Shown: piece by piece, positions 31,680 to 42,928 of the stretch | Position numbering within the stretch: position 1 is the stretch's first letter | Layout: every line of letters starts with the position of its first letter | NCBI GenBank assembly: GCA_963969595.1 | Contig: OZ018408.1 | Location: forward strand, 39,184,108-39,248,107 | Reading direction: 5' to 3' | Source: Neckera pumila | Lineage: Eukaryota; Streptophyta; Bryopsida; Hypnales; Neckeraceae | DNA: 64,000 bases | Notes under the pieces: model-generated | The model's input: only the letters and a program-made list of their open reading frames with translations | Database searches by the model: none | What the model was told of the DNA's origin: nothing | Made by a program: the position numbers and the translations under genes

Positions 31680-34600
31680 TTAGTCCGGCTCTCTCGGACG
31701 TCTTAACCTGGGAGGTAAACTAAGAGACAAGTGCCATTCAAGCTTGTGCAAAGTCCCGGAGCAAAAAACATTATTTTTGCACCAAGTGTCTTTGAATTCC
31801 TCACAGAGGATACTACGTTTGTCTTCGCTATAGCGACTGTAGAAAGTAAGAATATGGTTCCTGTGTGCCATGCCCGCGTGAATGGTGTCCTGCCAAGCTG
31901 CTTTGCTAATGCTAGCGGAGCAAAAGTTTTCTCCTTCAAATAAAAGCCTGTTGCATGTGCACCAGATCCACCATAAGATGGCAGAGCGGAGAACATCGCC
32001 GGCCATGTTGAAAAAGTTGACATCTGGAATGTCATGGCCCTCGGGGTTGTGGGTGCCCGAGGGAATACTAGTGATAGCTTCGCGCCACAAAGGAGTCTCG
32101 TGAAGGTCAAGGTCGTGGCGAGTCTGTTTGAATATCCTCCAAACGTTGCGTGCCATGCGGCAAGCGTATAGCAGGTGCTCGAAGGTCTCTTTCGCGTCGT
32201 GATTGCAGCTTTTGCAAAGGGGTGAGTATCTTATGACTTTGCTCCAGCTAGCTGTGGGGAGCCAACCTGAATTGATGAGCCAGAGGAAGAATTGGTGCTT
32301 CGCTGGACGCCTTTTGTCCCATATGAGTTGAGTCAAATCCTTGATCTCTTGGTCCATCAGGTTGAGCTGGCTCATCTTAGTGTGCATTCATAGTTCTTCA
32401 TCGCTTTTCCATTTGCCATTGTTAGCATCCCACAGGTCCTGGATTGTGGAGATGCCTTTCCTCATCCATGTGCTACCATATGCATATGCTGTATCCCCAA
32501 ACATTTTGTTCTGGTCTCCTAAGATTTGACTATTCCAGAAGATAAATTGTCTGCTAATAGCTTCTTTACTGTTTGGTTGCTAGAACTCTAAGCCTAGTCT
32601 GATTTGACACCATACCTTCTAGACGGCCCACCAGATATCAAAATCGTTGCCATTAACTCTAGTAGCATGGAGGATAAAGTAAGAGTTTGGTGGCCATTTG
32701 CCACCTCTTTTTGGTTTGATTGATTTCATGCGGTATTGAATTATAATTCTCCATGGAGTGTCTCCTGGCATTAATCCCCTAATCATTAATTTAGCAAGGA
32801 GTGCTTGAATTTGAAGCGAGGGGTCTATTAGCTTGATTCCTCCTAGGTTGTGAGGTTGAATGAGAGAGTCCCATTCAACCTTGGCTCTACAACGTCTTTC
32901 ACCGTTTTCTCGTGACCAAATATAGTTCCTTATTAGTCTTTTGATTTTAGATATTGTGTCTGAGTGTGGGGCCCAACAGGAAGCGAGGTACCAGATTGAT
33001 GCTAGTAGGACTTGGTTTGCTATTAATACTCTATTGGCTAATGAAAGTTTGGTAGTACACCAGTAGGTTAGCTTTTGTTTGAGGTGTTGGAATGCTAATG
33101 TAAACCTTTGTTCCGTTGGAATTTTGAATCCTATATGGAATCCAAGGTATCTAGTGGTCTCTCCTGGGGCGAGCCAACTTAGTAGCTCCTCTGTGCCCCA
33201 TTCGAAGGGTTTGGGTTGGTTGCTAATCCATATTGCACAAGATTTGTGCCAATTGATTTTTGAGCTGGAAGCTAATGCAAAAAGGTCTAGAGTTGCTTTT
33301 GCTCTATTGAGGTTCTCTAAGGTACCTGCTAGATATAGGTTTGTATCATCTGCAAATTCCTGGTCTATTACGCTGTGCTCAGAGTCTGGGAGTCAAAGGC
33401 CCTCTACACCATGGTTTTCCAATAAGTATCCTAGGCTATCTGCTATAAATAGGTACAAAAAGGGAGCTAGTAGGCAGCCTTGTATGATGGACCTAGTAAG
33501 TTGGAAGGGGGACTAAGAATTTTGTTGATGCCTACCATGCACCATGAGTCCACGTAGAGGGCTCTGGTCCATTGGATCCATGTGTCATTGAATCCAATTT
33601 TAGATAGGGTGCCTTCAAGGAAGCTCCACTCTACCCTATTATATGCTTTTTTGAAGTCTAAGAGAAGCATTACCATATTCTAGGATGATTCTAAGGCCCA
33701 ATCTATCGATTCAAATGCTAGGAAGACGTTGTCTATTATGCTCCTTCCCTTGATGAATCCAGTTTGATTGGATCTTATTAAGGTGTTTAGCAGCGGCTGG
33801 AGTCTTCTAGCTAGTGATTTAGCTAGGATTTTGTATACTGTTCCTAACAAGGTAATGGATCTCTAGTTCTTTAGTTCAGTTTTTGACCCTCCTTTAGGAA
33901 TTAAACAAAACATATCCATGTTGAGTTTGGGTTGGAGTTTACCTGTTTGGAGCGCTTCCTTGTAGACTTGATAGATGTCCTCCTCAATTGTCTCCCACAT
34001 CAAAATGTAGAATTTGGCTGGAAGTCCATCCTCTCTTGGGGCGCATCCTAAAGGTAAATCTTTCAAAGCCTGGTGTAGTTCCTCCTTTGAAAGATTTTGG
34101 GTAAGTTCTGCGTTCATCTTCTTGGTAACTATTTGTGGAATAGCTTGCCAACAACGTATTTGGCTTTGAGGCAGCCTTGTGATTTGCCCTAGGTGGAAAA
34201 TAGGGATTTGAAGTATCCGGTTGCATATTGAGCCATCTCCTTATTGGTAGAGTACTCCTTGCCATTTTGTCCTTGAGTAATTGGATGGAGGAGGTGGAGT
34301 TGGCTTGCTGTACGCTAAGGAAGAAATCCTTTTTTATCCTGCCGTCGAGCTGGGACCATCTTGCCAAGGAGCGGATCGCGTCCCATTCTGATTTCTGTGT
34401 TTTCTTTTTGGTGAGCTCCTGGTGGACCTTGTTGTGGGACAAGCTTAGGAATTGGTCGTCCGGGTTGCACTGGAGTAGCCTCTTTACTAATGCTAAGGTT
34501 GATCGGAGTTGTTGCGAACGGTCGCGATTGTCCTTTGCCTTGGCTGCGCCCTCGATTTGGCAGGTTTGTCTCACTCTGCCGATTGCTTCCGCGATCCAAA

Positions 34601-35519
34601 GCATCCAACCTTTGAAATCTGGAGGAGGTCGTAGGGATTCGTTCCACGTGTTAATTAGTTTTTGTTCAGTTTGTTCGTTTTCAAGTAGGCTTAGGTTTAG
34701 TCTAAAGGTTTTTTCCTACTCGTCGTAGTTTGGTCTTTTTCTCATCGTGAGCAGGACCGGGAGGTGTTCCGAGAGCGTTCCAAACCCCTCTAACATATGT
34801 ATTTTCCCTCTTCTGTGTCTAAACCAGTCTCTTATGTGTGCTCTATCGAGTCTTGCAAATAGTAGTTCATTCTCTCTTTTATTGGACCATGAGTATTTCA
34901 GTGAATTGCTTGAGTCATAATTGTCACTCAAGTTAGCATCTTCTAACCCTTATTGGAATATTAGGTTGTCCTATGCTATTCTTTCTTCTCCTCTGATGAG
35001 CTTACGATTACCACTTCTATCTGATGGGTTTTCAACCATGTTAAAGTCTCTGAGTACTGCCCAAGACGAGGCATTAGGTAATTGTAGACTAATTAATTCC
35101 CAAAATGCTGCTCTTTTTCTCCCTCGATTTGGTGCATACACATTGAGAAAGCCTATTTCTTGGTTTTCAAGCTTACATATTATAAATTGGGCTCGTCCTT
35201 CACTAATAATTCCACTATGAATTATTGTATGGTATATATTTTGGGACACTATGATTCCGATGCCTCCTCTGTACCTGTTGGTTTCGAAATTGAGGACAAC
35301 ACCGTTCCATAGTGCCTTGCCTCTGTGGATTCCTAAAGCGCCCGTCTTTTCACAAAATTCTTGTTGCATCTTGCGTTTTTGTAGAAATATAATGTTCGGT
35401 TTAGGTGAGATATCATTGACTTGTGATCTAAATCTTCGTCTCTTTAGTGGTCCCTGGATTTTGCAAGAGAATCCACAGACATTCCAGGATAGAATGTTAA
35501 TTGGTTTGTCACTCATCAT
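31680..35519 (-). pseudogene. LINE ORF2: endonuclease, reverse transcriptase, zf-RVT (broken)
   Basis: Starts at ATG 35519-35517 and ends at 31680, about 1280 codons. Endonuclease: NILSWNVCGF, IIFLQKRKM (family LQETKM, so the catalytic Glu is now Lys), NVYAPN, RDFNMVE (family GDFN) and SEHLPV (family SDHxP). Reverse transcriptase: GFIKGRSIIDNVFLAFESI, LDFKKAYNRVEW and catalytic FADD at 33345-33356. C-terminal zf-RVT: KHQFFLWLINSGWLPT then CKSCNHDAKETFEHLLYAC. In-frame stops: TAG at 34971, 34716, 33863, 33680, 32619, 32580; TAA at 34950; TGA at 33393 and 32388 (lowest coordinate of each). Frame changes lie near 34150 and near 33515. The protein needs all three domains for target-primed reverse transcription, so this copy is dead. 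Confidence 0.92.
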
Positions 35520-37926
35520 TTAGAATGGGCGGGGGTTCAATCTGCTCCCAGCTAGGGGAGAGGGTTTTGTTCGTTTTTAAGAGATGAGGGGCATAAAATT
35601 TGAGTTCATGTTTCCATTTGTTAGCTTGAGTCATGAGGCTCTGTGGGATTAGGATTACTATTGTGTAGCTATTACCTTGCTTCATTTGTTTACAAATGTC
35701 TATGTTGTTAATTTTTAGGGGGGAACTTTTTACTTTGTTATCTTTGGAGGCCAACCAAGTTGACACTTCCGGAAAGAGAAGGTTTTTGAGTAGAGAGGGG
35801 TTGTACCAGGTTGCAGCCGGTGCTTCCATGCGTGGCCAAGTGGTGGTGTCCCCACATCTCTGGATTAGCACGCATTCGGAGGTCTGTCGAGGGGCAGCGC
35901 AAAGCACGATGTTGATAAAAATCGATTCATCCGGTTGACTATGTTGAAGCTCCTGGTTGGGTTGGTGCTGTTGTTGTTGTGGGATGGTCGTGGGGGGAGG
36001 TTCCTAACCTCTGTGGACAGCTGCGATCAAAGTTGGGTCAATTTCTAGAGAGCTATGTGGTGTCCCTGGGTCTTGCAGAGTCCTTTTCTTTAGTGCTGGT
36101 CTGTTGGAAGAGTTCTCTTTGTCTCCATTGTTCTCTTCAGGTGGAGTATTAGAGATCTGCATAGCAGTGTCATTGGATTCTACTAACACCTGCCAGAAGT
36201 TAGCAAGCACCTGTAGGAGGAACCTTGCGTCAATGTCCATGTCCCAATTGGGGCTAGTCCGTATCTTTAAGTCGTCAGCTATTGTCCACTGGTGTGTTGA
36301 CTCTTCAATGAAGAACTGGTCATCTTCGGAGGTGTGTTCTAGGAATACTATTACGTGGCATGTGTAGGAGTTATCTTCGTGTTGTTGCCAGCTACTAATC
36401 CATTCAATGGAATCCTAGCATCTGGTGGAGAAGCATCGGCATCTAGGGCCTGTATTTTTCTCCATATTGATCTGCATTTGGCTCCAGTAGCTGGAGTGTA
36501 GGGATTCATTGGTTTGTTCCTTCCCATTGGGCAAGGAAATTTGGGTTCCCTGTAGTTCTCTATTGAAAAGGCTTGGGTATCTTTTGGTTCTGCCACACTC
36601 CGTGTGGATTAGTTGCAGGTGTTTTTCTCCTGTGGGGGTGACTGGGAATTGTAGTAATTCCTAGAATGGGGCTTCTAGTATACTAGTGGAGATTGTTCGT
36701 TTTTTGGAGTATGTAGGGTTGTTCCTAGCGGCACTGAGAGAGGCTGTGTTTTGTACAATCCTCCCTTTAGATCCAATAGTTTGCCAAGCTGTTGGCTCAT
36801 GCGTAATTTCCATGGTTTGTTCTATGAAATCTATAACCTCTATCTCGAGGTCTGTAGTGGCTATTGGAATTTTCTGGTTACTGTCCTCGCAAGTTTGGAT
36901 CTGGTGGCTCGTGGTTTGTGGCATCTGTGGGGTTCTAGCTGTGTAGCCTTCTTGTATTGTTCCTACTTGCGTGGTTTGTTTGTGGGGAGTTGGGTTGGAT
37001 TGGTTGCCTATTGTGAGTGGTTGCAGTTTTTTGTTGCGAGGTTGCGAGGCTGTGAGCTCCGGCCTTGCTGCGCTTAGAGCGATGTTGTTATTTGGCTGCT
37101 TAGGGGATCTGAGCTCAACTGTCCATGTGTTTTTTTTTTGTATTTCATTGGGTTTGTGCTGTGTCATTGTATTTTTCAGGTTGGGACAATTGTCCGCTGC
37201 ATGGCCTAGTTCTAAGCAGCTCTGGCATTGGGAGGGTATCCCTTCGTATTCTAAAAATATTTCAACCTCCCCAGTGGATTGGAGGATTGGTAGAATGATT
37301 GAAGTAGGAAGGTTCCTGGTATTCTTGATGAAAACGTAGATTCGGGGGATGGAGGATTTTCTTAAATAATCGTCTTCTTTGCCACTCCAAACAACCTCTT
37401 CTATCGCAGCACTGATATCTCGTAGTGCTTTATAGTATACGTCATCTAACAGTGGAAAGCGTATCCAAAAAGGAATTTTGATTCCCTTTGGTGCTTTAGG
37501 GTTGAACTGGGATTGCCAGGGGTGTAGGTATAATTGGTGAGTTCCAAAGGTGAGTGGAATTTGTTGTAGAGTGATAGTTGCACCTTCTTCTTTTTTGAAG
37601 GCGAGGACAAAGTAATCGCACTAGAGCATTCTAATGCGTTTGATTGTCATGTTTGGCCCTACGAGGTTGATGTTTATCCATTCCTGTAGTTTAATTCGGG
37701 AAGGGTGCTTCATTGGCGTGAAGCCAATCAAAGCTATTCGGGAGAGAGAAAACGCCTCTTGTTCCAGTAATGCTAGGTGGTTGAGGACAGACTAGGTCTC
37801 AGTTGATGCCTGGCGGAAAGCGCGCGGCGCAAACGGCTCTTGGGGTTTTATCCCATGCAGACGGTCGTGCTGTAGCGGTAGTCTCCTCCATTGCTGTGAA
37901 GACTTCCAGACGACTCTGATACTAAT
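35509..37926 (-). pseudogene. LINE ORF1: DUF4283-like domain and zinc knuckle (amber-interrupted)
   Basis: One reading frame runs from 37926 to the TGA at 35509-35511, about 805 codons, with no frameshift and five in-frame stops, all TAG (37792, 37621, 36661, 36415, 36004, lowest coordinate). N-terminal half: LLEQEAFSLSRIALIGFTP then CDYFVLAFKKEEGATITLQQ and PKGIKIPFWIRFP, the DUF4283 pattern. A CX2CX4HX4C knuckle, CQSCLELGHAADNC, is at 37186-37227. The C-terminal half is Gln/Pro/Asn-rich. No ATG is in frame near the 5' end; an out-of-frame ATG is at 37891. The role, by family, is RNA binding and particle formation. ORF1 and ORF2 overlap by 11 bases (35509-35519). Confidence 0.85.
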
Positions 37927-38280
37927 CTATTGGTGTGCGGGCATCTACGTGATTGTCTTAGGATAGAGTGGCATCGGTACTACTGGGCGAGCTGGCTATA
38001 TCCGTAGGCTACTCAAGATACCTAAAGGATTGCTAGACAGGACAATGCAAACGACAAAAACAAAAAATAGAAGTTTGAGTTTTTTGTATTACCGCTTTTG
38101 TAGTCCTCTTGTCTTTGGCCAACTTTTCACGTTTCTTCCTGGTGCTCTTACTTGTCGCGTTGTTGATGCCGAGGGGAGCCTGTAGCAGGCACCATCTTGC
38201 GTGACTCGCGCTGCGCTCCCTTTCTTACTTGAGCCTCAACGGTCCGTCGGAGCTCTCGACCTTCCAATCACCATCCCTCC

Positions 38281-38295
38281 GTAAGTTGATATTTA
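38281..38295. repeat. LINE target-site duplication, right copy
   Basis: This pairs with 31597-31611 with one mismatch and marks the 5' end of the minus-strand LINE. Confidence 0.85.
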
Positions 38296-38331
38296 GTACA
38301 AGGGATTATAAGGAGTGTAATTTTTGTTTGT

Positions 38332-38832
38332 AGGATGTTAAACCCGTCCTAGGAAATGAGGCTAGGGTGAACTGACCCCCTCGCTTGGCCCCTCGAGAAA
38401 ACCCTGAAATATTTTATTTGCCACACATGATAAAATCTGCAAATTTTGAATTCATATTTGCAATTAGAGGTCCCAAATAGCTAGGAGAGGTGAAGAACAT
38501 AGATTTAACATGGCACAAAATAGGGGGCTTTTTTCCACATGCACCCCTAGAATGACGTAGGGGGTCAAGTGAGTTCACCCTGACCTTGCAGGGAGTAGCA
38601 GGATGAATATTGTGTTCTTGTGAGTAAAAGTAAAAAAAGTCCCCTATTTTGTGTTGTATTTAGGGTATGTTCTAGACCCCCCTACCTTAAAGTTAATTTG
38701 GAACCTCTGATTGCAAATATGAATTTAAAATCTACAAATTTGATCATGTGCGGCAAATAAAAAATTCTTGCATTTTTCCTGGGGATAAATCTATCCTACT
38801 GGTCCTTCTTCATGGGACAGTTTTACCATCCT
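38332..38832. mobile_element. Medium foldback element (~500 bp)
   Basis: The ends AGGATGTTAAACCCGTCC and GGACAGTTTTACCATCCT pair as inverted repeats. Inside, CATATTTGCAATTAGAGGT (about 38452) pairs with ACCTCTGATTGCAAATATG (about 38703), and ACACATGATAAAATCTGCAA with CTACAAATTTGATCATGTGC. About 75 central bases stay unpaired. No ORF. It lies ~40 bases beyond the LINE insertion. Confidence 0.75.
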
Positions 38833-39049
38833 GCAATTTCTTCTGTCAAATTTAGGAATAGAATTAATGCATAAACTATTGGAGTGCTTTGAGGCCCAAA
38901 AATTGGCTTCAAAATACTTGTATCCAAAGCTAAGCTAAAATCATCATCTACATTTATTCTCTAACAAATCAAACAATAGGATCTTTTAGTTAACTTGTTC
39001 AAGTACATCCTCAAAAAAATATTAGAGTGGAAATCTCCATGGGGTGTAA

Positions 39050-39735
39050 GTTCAATGTGCTTAAATTTCAAAAAATAGGATTTTTTTAGCCTGGACTAAA
39101 GGTGAAGTTTTGTCTTCGAACATTTTTAGGAAAAAAAAATTTGTCCAGAACTTGTACAATTTAGTCAATTTGCTAGAAAATGGGTCGAGAATACATATAA
39201 AAGAATTCAACAAAAAATACTTTCATAATCATCTTTTTTGAGCTTATAAAGTGGTTGGTGGTACTCAATGAAAGAAAAAATTAAACTACTAATTACATTT
39301 GCAAAAAATTGAGAATTGTACATGCATTCCAGTAGTGAGAATATTCTAATAAACTGTAGTTATACTTGAATCCAATAAACAATTTTATATGTTTTTTCTA
39401 CCTTCAGTGCTTGCAAAATAAAACACCTCTTAACTTTCACTTCATTATTTAGAATTGAATATTTCAATTGTATTGAGTAGGTATCAATCTATTAAATTAA
39501 ATTAAATTAAATAAATCATATATATTAGAACATATTTTTATCTTGACTTTGAAATTAGAAAAAAATCTCTGCCTTTTGCAATATTTCTCGTAATGATGTA
39601 AAACAAAGCTTTGCATGCAGATTAGCATCCATTCCAAAATAGTCTTAGGCAAAAATTCCAAGTTCAGAGGTGCATAGAGGCTATCCAAGTTCTCAAAAAA
39701 ACTAAAGTGGGCTCCCTAGTCCTTTGGGTAATGAG
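39050..39735 (+). mobile_element. Decayed TTAA-CCCCTAAAGG relative
   Basis: Plus-orientation blocks resemble the family: CCAGTAGTGAGAATATTCTA, ACAATTTTATATGTTTTTTC, AACTTTCACTTCATTATTTA and a worn right end CCTAGTCCTTTGGGTAA. An (AAATT)n run is at 39492-39511. The left end is not identifiable. Confidence 0.45.
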
Positions 39736-40320
39736 GATTTTTCTGTACTGTCTAGTAATACACCAATAGGGGGACCATTGAATTTCCTTAACTTTGGAGA
39801 TAGATTCCTTCAAAGTCCAAGAAAATTACAAGGGCTTCATTGATGTATTGCTAAAGGAAATAAACTTGGGCTTGAGTTGAAATTTTCTATGTGTATTTTT
39901 CACACATATCAATGTAAATTATAGCTTAACCACTGGAAGAGGAGAACCTATAGGACTACTAAAATGCTCTTTTTGTCCTAAATTAAGTGTCCCATTGCAA
40001 AAAAGTCCATGAAATTAAGAGAGATACACAATTTTTTTGGACATTTAGGTGGGTGGGATTTAGAATATAGGATTTGTTGTTGGAAATTTAAGTTTTTTGG
40101 TTCCTTGAAATACAATTGTCTTTTAGATGTTGAAACAACACATCTCTCAGAGAAAGTAAAGAGATTACTCTAGAATGTACATCTATGGAGAAATCAAGAG
40201 GTGCAAAATCACCTACTCGCTCCCACTATGATGCAAGCATTGTTTAATGTGATCATGAGGCTATGCAAGATACATATGATATATTACCCAAAACCAAAAA
40301 AAATCCATGATTAGACACTT
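39736..40320. other. AT-rich intergenic DNA, no gene seen
   Basis: No coding frame or repeat boundary was recognised. Confidence 0.35.
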
Positions 40321-40321
40321 A

Positions 40322-41215
40322 TTAACCACTAAAAGAATATAGGAGTTTTTGAACCAAAATTGTCAAAGACCACCATTGTTTAGAACATTGTCCAAAATTG
40401 AAAATATGTATTCTTGACTTTAACCATATAAAAGTGTAGTAGAATATTATGAAAATGCATGGAAAAAATTTCAGACCATTTGACTGCGTGGATTGAAAGA
40501 TTATAACGTTTGAAGTTAGAAGAAAATATTTTGTTTTCTCAAACTTGCCCGTCATGGTTAATAGAGTTTGACTTGTCTTGGAATGAGATTTTTATGCTAG
40601 ATATAGTTCTTTTTTACAATTACATACAATATCTTCTTAGTTATACATATAGATGCCAAATTTGAGAGGTAGATGGGGAATTTAGCAAAAAATTCCAAAA
40701 CTGCCTGAACTGCCTAAATTTTTTTGGCAGCATAATTTTTGGATACGAATCTAGAAGGAAAATTTTTAATCATTTAATTCTAATGAGTGAGGTAAAAGAT
40801 TTGAGAAATTTTGTTTTGTGGGCAATCATAAAATGTTGCCCTTGCAAAAAACTATAAGGTTCATTTCTTTACTCAATTATCACAATTTTTGGAAATAAAA
40901 ATGTACGTAGGGTTTAGATGGTTTTCTACAACATTTTCATCTTTGAGACTAGTCTGTTTCAATTCCATGTTAGATTTATTAGCAATTTGTTTTTCTCTAT
41001 AATCTTATTTAATCTTCTATATAATGACTATTTAAAGGATGAAAATGAAGTTTTTTCCCTTTAACTTTTGACATTGAAATAGATTCCCAACTCAATTTTC
41101 TAACATAGTACCAAATTCTTCAAGTAGTGGAAGACAAACATTTTTTTTTTTGTTTCAAAATTGATCTACACCTTTTGGATCAATAGATGAGGTATATTCT
41201 ACTACTTTAATCCTT
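40322..41215. mobile_element. Decayed TTAA-family sequence, rearranged
   Basis: TTAACCACTAAAAGAATATAGG at 40322 resembles the subfamily-2 left end, and ATGGAAAAAATTTCAGACC-GTGGATTGAAAGATTA matches family interior. From about 40770 the sequence instead matches the family in minus orientation (TATAAGGTTCATTTCTTTAC, CTACAACATTTTCATCTTTG). Two old copies head to head would explain this. Confidence 0.45.
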
Positions 41216-42460
41216 AAATGTCAAGCCTAGCCTCCATGAGTGGATTTCTAGAGAATTTTAAATTAGAAAGAGCCTTAGGAAGTTGTTTGGTGTTAAGCAT
41301 TAGAAAAAAAATGAGGCTTGAAGAAGGTCACGAATTTCTAGACAATAGAGACTGCTGGCCAAAACCAACAAAAATTAATAATTATATTAATAATTTAAAA
41401 AGATCAGCAAATAACAAGGCTTGAATTGCACGGAACAACTAAATTCAAAATGTATATGTTTTTTTTAAATTTGATCATTTATAGTAAATTGTTTGTTTTT
41501 AGGTATCCATGGGAGAACAAATTGTGGTGAAGCTTCAAAGTTTTGCCCTCCAAAGAGGGCTCATAGGACTCATGTAAATGTAGAGAAAGAGAAGACTCCA
41601 ATCTCTTTTGGGTATTGGCCTAAATCTGAGGTCAATGTACCTTATTGAAAATCTTATGTACCTAATTGCATCAAAATGCATACCTCAAGTTTGTATCAAA
41701 ACAAAATCAGATTTGTCATTTTTCTTTTTGTCATGCGGTACAAATCTTTTAAGACAAGAGTGACTATCCTAGATTTTGATTCTGAAATAAAGAAGGGGTG
41801 TACATATTGACACAATTGGATAGGAAAAAATTAGGTGAATTTACCTTAATGTGAAGAAGTATTCAAGAAGGGATAATCCAAACTATTGATGTGTTTTTTT
41901 TGCACAAACAAGGAAAAATCCCATTGCATGAACCCTAAGATGCCTAAGAAGATGTTTTGTGTTTTTTGAATGATTTCAAAAAGTTTCATCAAAATATTTT
42001 TTGGGAGGAGTTGCTTGAACCCAATTTCAATAAAAGGTGTTGTATGCTCTCTTTGTGATATTTTTTGACTACAATGCATAAGAAAGTGGGAAATGCATGA
42101 ATGACTTTGTAGTAAGTTATTGCAATTTGTGCTCTTTTTTGTGGCTTAGAATCTAAGTTATAAAAATGATCTTTTTTAATTTGAGACCAACTAGTGAATG
42201 AAAGTTTATAAAGTGTAGTTTCTACTCCTATTTGAAATTTTGAAAAATTTATAAATTTGAATACTTTATTGCAATTTGAACTTTGGACCTATTACCATGG
42301 AGTGCTGATTTTCTAATTTTCTAATGTCACAATAAAAAACTCAAAAATTCAAAAAAAATTTGAATCTTCACAAAAAAATCTGAAATTTTTAGGACTTATA
42401 GAAGACATGTAATTCCACGTCTAAATAATTAATACAAAAATTCCATTCATATACAATTTC
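41216..42460. other. AT-rich intergenic DNA, no gene seen
   Basis: Short ORFs (41218-41424 plus; 41846-42079 minus) show no motif I recognise. No inverted repeats were found. Confidence 0.35.
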
Positions 42461-42770
42461 AAGATGGGAGCATATAGAGAGAGAACTTCAAGGTTTGAAC
42501 AATTGGTCATAGGCCCATGTAATAAATGTTAACCCTAAATCAATGGGCTGATCTTTGTGGAAATCATCCTTTTTGATTTCATGTATATCATTTGAATAAT
42601 AAAAACAAAAGATTTCAGAATGGGAGCATATAGAGAGGAACTTCAAGGTTTGAACAAGTGGTCATAAATAGGCCCATCTTTTTAAGGGTTAACCATGGAA
42701 CGTCGGGTTGGTCACCGTGGAAATCATCTTTTTGGATATTGTATGCATTGTTTGCTTAATAAAATCCAAG
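42461..42770 (+). repeat. Tandem duplication of a ~155-bp unit
   Basis: Two head-to-tail copies (about 42461-42613 and 42614-42770) share GATGGGAGCATATAGAGAG-type starts, AACTTCAAGGTTTGAACAA, TGGTCATA, AGGCCCAT, GTTAACC and GTGGAAATCATC.TTTTGGAT. Both end at a TTTG.TTAATAAAA-like block. Confidence 0.75.
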
Positions 42771-42789
42771 AGCACTCGTTGGAGGTTAA

Positions 42790-42928
42790 ACTATTGCCCA
42801 AAACTTCCCCTTTTTACACAAAATTCCAACAATGAACAACTCCATGCACTTCTATCTTACATAGAAGAATTCTATGTCATGCATTGGACACTTTTAGGTC
42901 ATTGCATCGTCGTATAGGGTTAAAGCCC
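42790..42928 (+). repeat. Dispersed repeat, copy 1 (inverted partner at 51040-51190)
   Basis: AAAACTTCCCCTTTTTACACAAAATTCCAA, shortened here to ACACAAAATTCCAA, then GAACA.CTC, TCTTACATAGAAGAATTCTA, CATTGCATCGTCGTATAGGG and TTAAAGCC match the reverse complement of 51040-51190 in order. Short ORFs occur in both copies, but their frames do not agree. Confidence 0.6.

Larger units (their letters stand above)
31612..38280 (-). mobile_element. Near-full-length LINE (L1-type plant non-LTR retrotransposon)
   Basis: The 6.67-kb element is in minus orientation between 15-bp target-site duplications. From its 5' end (38280): a ~350-bp GC-rich leader; ORF1 with a DUF4283-like domain and CCHC knuckle; ORF2 with apurinic-type endonuclease, reverse transcriptase and zf-RVT domain; a short 3' UTR; and an A-rich (TAAA)n tail at 31612-31635. 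The order is that of plant L1-type LINEs. Stops and two frameshifts make both ORFs non-functional. Plus-strand ORFs across this span (for example 33079-33516 and 34228-34728) are antisense shadows. Confidence 0.95.

Noticed and set aside
34228..34728. 166-codon plus-strand ORF, and a similar one at 33079-33516
   Set aside because: Antisense shadows of LINE ORF2, whose minus-strand reading has clear domains.
35509..37926. Programmed amber readthrough in LINE ORF1
   Set aside because: Attractive because all ORF1 stops are TAG and there is no frameshift, but ORF2 shows the same CTAG bias together with frameshifts, so deamination decay is simpler.
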